Positions 61,976 through 64,000 of a DNA stretch of 64,000 nt are shown in pieces. The position numbers and the translations under genes are program-made. Below the pieces are notes generated by a model. It saw nothing but the letters and a program-made list of their open reading frames with translations, did no database searches and was not told the DNA's origin. Origin of the DNA: Sipunculus nudus (Eukaryota > Annelida > Sipuncula > Golfingiida > Sipunculidae); assembly GCA_026874595.1 (NCBI GenBank), contig CM049310.1, forward strand, positions 17,336,058-17,400,057. Direction: 5' to 3'. Numbering within the stretch: position 1 is the first letter of the stretch; every line of letters begins with the position of its first letter.

Positions 61976-61978
<3 letters not shown>
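60748..61978 (-). mobile_element. Tigger/pogo-like DNA transposon, internally deleted
   Basis: The ends are inverted repeats beginning CAGTGGAACCCC (left, 60748) and its complement GGGGTTCCACTG (right, ending 61978), with TA on both sides (60746-60747 and 61979-61980). The left side continues 'acaattacgacca'. The right end repeats 'gtggtcgtaattgtggggtg' units just inside the TIR. CAGTGGAACC-type ends with TA duplications are typical of Tigger/pogo elements. At 1231 bp only the start of a transposase is left. Confidence 0.85.
61044..61256 (-). pseudogene. N-terminal HTH of Tigger/pogo transposase, truncated
   Basis: The frame starts MPRKERFLKEKVVIIKAE and continues PGCSQRQLAQQLKLK, then ILRRRAKY. 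This is the psq-type helix-turn-helix at the start of Tigger/pogo transposases ('K..ii...e.g.sq..LA..f.....T...IL..k'). About 45 residues fit. After that the reading is unrelated and ends, so the DNA-binding CENPB domain and the DDE catalytic domain are missing. It lies in the right orientation, its start facing the right-hand TIR at 61978. Confidence 0.75.

Positions 61979-62031
<53 letters not shown>
61979..62031. repeat. (TA)n microsatellite abutting transposon end
   Basis: About 52 bases of TA begin exactly at the TA that follows the right TIR. On the left side of the element only 'atatata' precedes the TIR. Confidence 0.95.
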
Positions 62032-62032
<1 letters not shown>

Positions 62033-63560
62033 TGTGTGTGTATATATAAGCTTTATTTATCTCTTTTTAGCCTATATGACATTTCAACTATATTACAATT
62101 AAGCATAAGCTTTTAGTAAATAAGGTGCTATATATCCAGCAAAGGTCAATTCTAAACCAGGTTTTTCTGTCATTTGACACCCCTGTATAATTGACCGCTC
62201 AAACTTAACGTCATGTTATGAAGCTGTGGTTGTTTAAATCAACTATTATCCGCGTATTCTAAGTATCTGACTTGACTTTGACTTACTGTGAAAAACATAA
62301 TGCATCAAACTATCTTGCATACTACGTCAGGTCATACTGGCATGGATGGGTTGCAGGTTTTAATACAGAAGATGAAATCGTTCACGACAAAATAACGGGA
62401 CATTTTGATAGAAATCGCGTAGGCATTATCATTTTATATTTTCAGAGCGCTTGTCTTAAAATTGTTTAAGAGAAAAGCCATTATTTCGAGTGAGATCATA
62501 AGTAAACTTAATAAAGTATACAGAGTCACAAATAGAGAATATCCCAAGACAGACCAGTGATCCATGTTTATACTTAAAACACAAAGGGCGTATAAATGGT
62601 TGTGCACGATTTATTTAAAACTATATACATGTTGTCAAGAACTAGTAAAGTCGTATGCACGATTTTATTCATATATTTCATGGCATTCATGAGCCACCGT
62701 TAGATACGACTAGTGTTTGTGCGGCGCCATTAATATTTTTCGGGATTGAAGTTCTAGTCACTGACCACTTAGTCAAGGAGTGTTGTTTGCCTGTTCTAGT
62801 CACTCACTATAGCCATGACATGACTCGCAGGCCCCCTTTTTTAAATAAACGGACTGGGTCTGGAGTCATATTACCAGTCACAATTAAACAGCTGTTCCAG
62901 AGGTCGGATCAAAATACATGCTAGGTGAAGTGTTTCAAATAAAAATATTAAAAAGTCGTGTTTTACTTGGCCTGTGATTGAACATATACTTAAATAAGCA
63001 GTCAGATGGTGCAAAATACCTCCTCTCTTTTCCTCAGCTCCTGCTGTCGTGAGAAATGCGATCGTTAGATTCAACTACCATGTTTTGTTTATAACTAGAA
63101 GCACGAGTATATATACCAATGCAGAAAAAGGCGTCTTTTGCCGATTCGTAGTCATGATCATGAGGACTTGTACCTGACGCTATTATGGATAATTTATTTC
63201 TTTGTCGGCCGTACAGTAGGTAAATCTGCACCGTTTGTAAGTCTACGGCAATCCGGGAAACCGTTTCCGACATAATTTATTTAATGGAGTGATAATTAGG
63301 CAATGAGGTTGTAAAAAGGCCTTTGTTTTCAATTATCACGGAATGGTAAGGTTTCTTGAGGTGTGATAATTTGTATTTCTTGATACGGGATGAAACGGAA
63401 CTTGTTTGATCAAAAAAATTAACAGTAAATGATAGGCAGAGAACATAGGCTTATACTAGAATTGATCCGAACCCTATAGTTTGTACTGCCACCGAAACGT
63501 CTCCAGAATACGGGATGGACGTCCGGGTGGCAGCCTGCCGTTAGTTACTGTTTGGCCATT
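62032..63560. other. Anonymous DNA
   Basis: No supported gene. An isolated, diverged 1.5-unit copy of the 41 bp minisatellite lies at 62751-62806. The open frame 62272-62469 has no recognised motif. Confidence 0.45.
62751..62806. repeat. Isolated diverged copy of the 41 bp minisatellite unit
   Basis: 'gttctagtcactgaccactt' then 'agtcaaggag' and 'ttgtttgcctgttct' match the units of the array at 63571 onward, with substitutions. Confidence 0.8.
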
Positions 63561-63570
63561 TAGTAAAAGA

Positions 63571-64000
63571 GTCTTGTTTGCCTGTTCTTATCACTGAACA
63601 CTTAGTCAAGGGTCTTGTTTGCCTGTTCTTATCACTGAACACTTAGTCAAGGGTCTTGTTTGCCTGTTCTTATCACTGAACACTTAGTCAAGGGTCTTGT
63701 TTGCCTGTTCTTATCACTGAACACTTAGTCAAGGGTCTTGTTTGCCTGTTCATATCACTGAACACTTAGTCAAGGGTCTTGTTTGCCTGTTCATATCACT
63801 GAACACTTAGTCAAGAGTCTTGTTTGCCTGTTCTTATCACTGAACACTTAGTCAAGGGTCTTGTTTGCCTGTTCTTGTTACTGAACACCTAGTCAAGGAG
63901 TCTTGTTTGCCTGTTGAGGTCACTGAACACTTAGTCAAGGAGTCTTATTTGCTTGTTCTATTCATTTACAGCATAGTCAAGGAGTCTTGTTTTCTTTTTC
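63571..64000. repeat. 41 bp minisatellite, continues past window end
   Basis: Units start with 'gtcttgtttgcctgtt' at 63571, 63612, 63653, 63694, 63735, 63776, 63817 and 63858, exactly 41 apart, then with single-base insertions. Central copies are nearly identical and the outermost copies are diverged. About ten and a half units are visible. Confidence 0.95.

Overview
The window looks like nuclear DNA of an invertebrate, most likely a mollusc (bivalve or gastropod). It is AT-rich, has no dense coding, carries many (TA)n, (TC)n and (TTA)n microsatellites, and holds repeat types familiar from bivalve genomes: long elements that open with 'tccgtccgtc' runs and carry internal ~280-340 bp tandem units, tRNA-headed SINEs, and Tigger/pogo DNA transposons. 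The organism call is recognition of repeat style, not a search result. I see no complete host gene. Two short open stretches could be host exons (29322-29551 and 58452-58613), and I could not assign a family to either.

Layout. 1-3.5 kb: anonymous AT-rich DNA. 3.5-4.5 kb: a ~66 bp minisatellite in alternating A/B subtypes, interrupted by a 155 bp tRNA-like element. 5.4-6.0 kb: an old ~376 bp duplication. Further copies of the 155 bp element lie at 8.5 and 11.3 kb. 18.8-21.6 kb: a large foldback (inverted-repeat) element whose outer arms carry GC-box-like and TATA-like motifs facing inward, with (TC)n/(GA)n tracts inside. 21.7-27 kb: microsatellites, a tRNA-derived SINE (23.9 kb) and a fragment of a 'tccgtcc' element (26.2 kb). 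27.9-30.9 kb: two solo-LTR-like copies of one family, with a candidate orphan exon between them. 33.5-38.5 kb: a ~5 kb composite element with eleven ~336 bp units partly organised as 1009 bp trimers, plus a second element with ~280 bp units nested inside it. 46.8-47.8 kb: a third element of that style. 48.7-52.2 kb: a decayed minus-strand LINE (SGNH-like ORF1, endonuclease, start of RT), an internally deleted Tigger-like transposon, and a possible second LINE scrap. 52.6-53.6 kb: a second SINE copy and a CpG-rich segment. 56.5 kb: a 78 bp minisatellite. 60.7-62.0 kb: a second Tigger-like transposon abutting a TA microsatellite. 63.57 kb to the end: a 41 bp minisatellite that runs off the window.

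Most interesting signals: (a) the 155 bp units start TGTTACG, end CGTAACA, have 4 bp flanking duplications in two of three copies, and contain Pol III A and B boxes, so they look like tiny solo LTRs with a tRNA-type promoter; (b) the foldback element with promoter-like arms; (c) the higher-order tandem array with a recurring 12 bp palindrome that is also present in the unrelated nested array. All are sequence observations; activity and novelty are untested.
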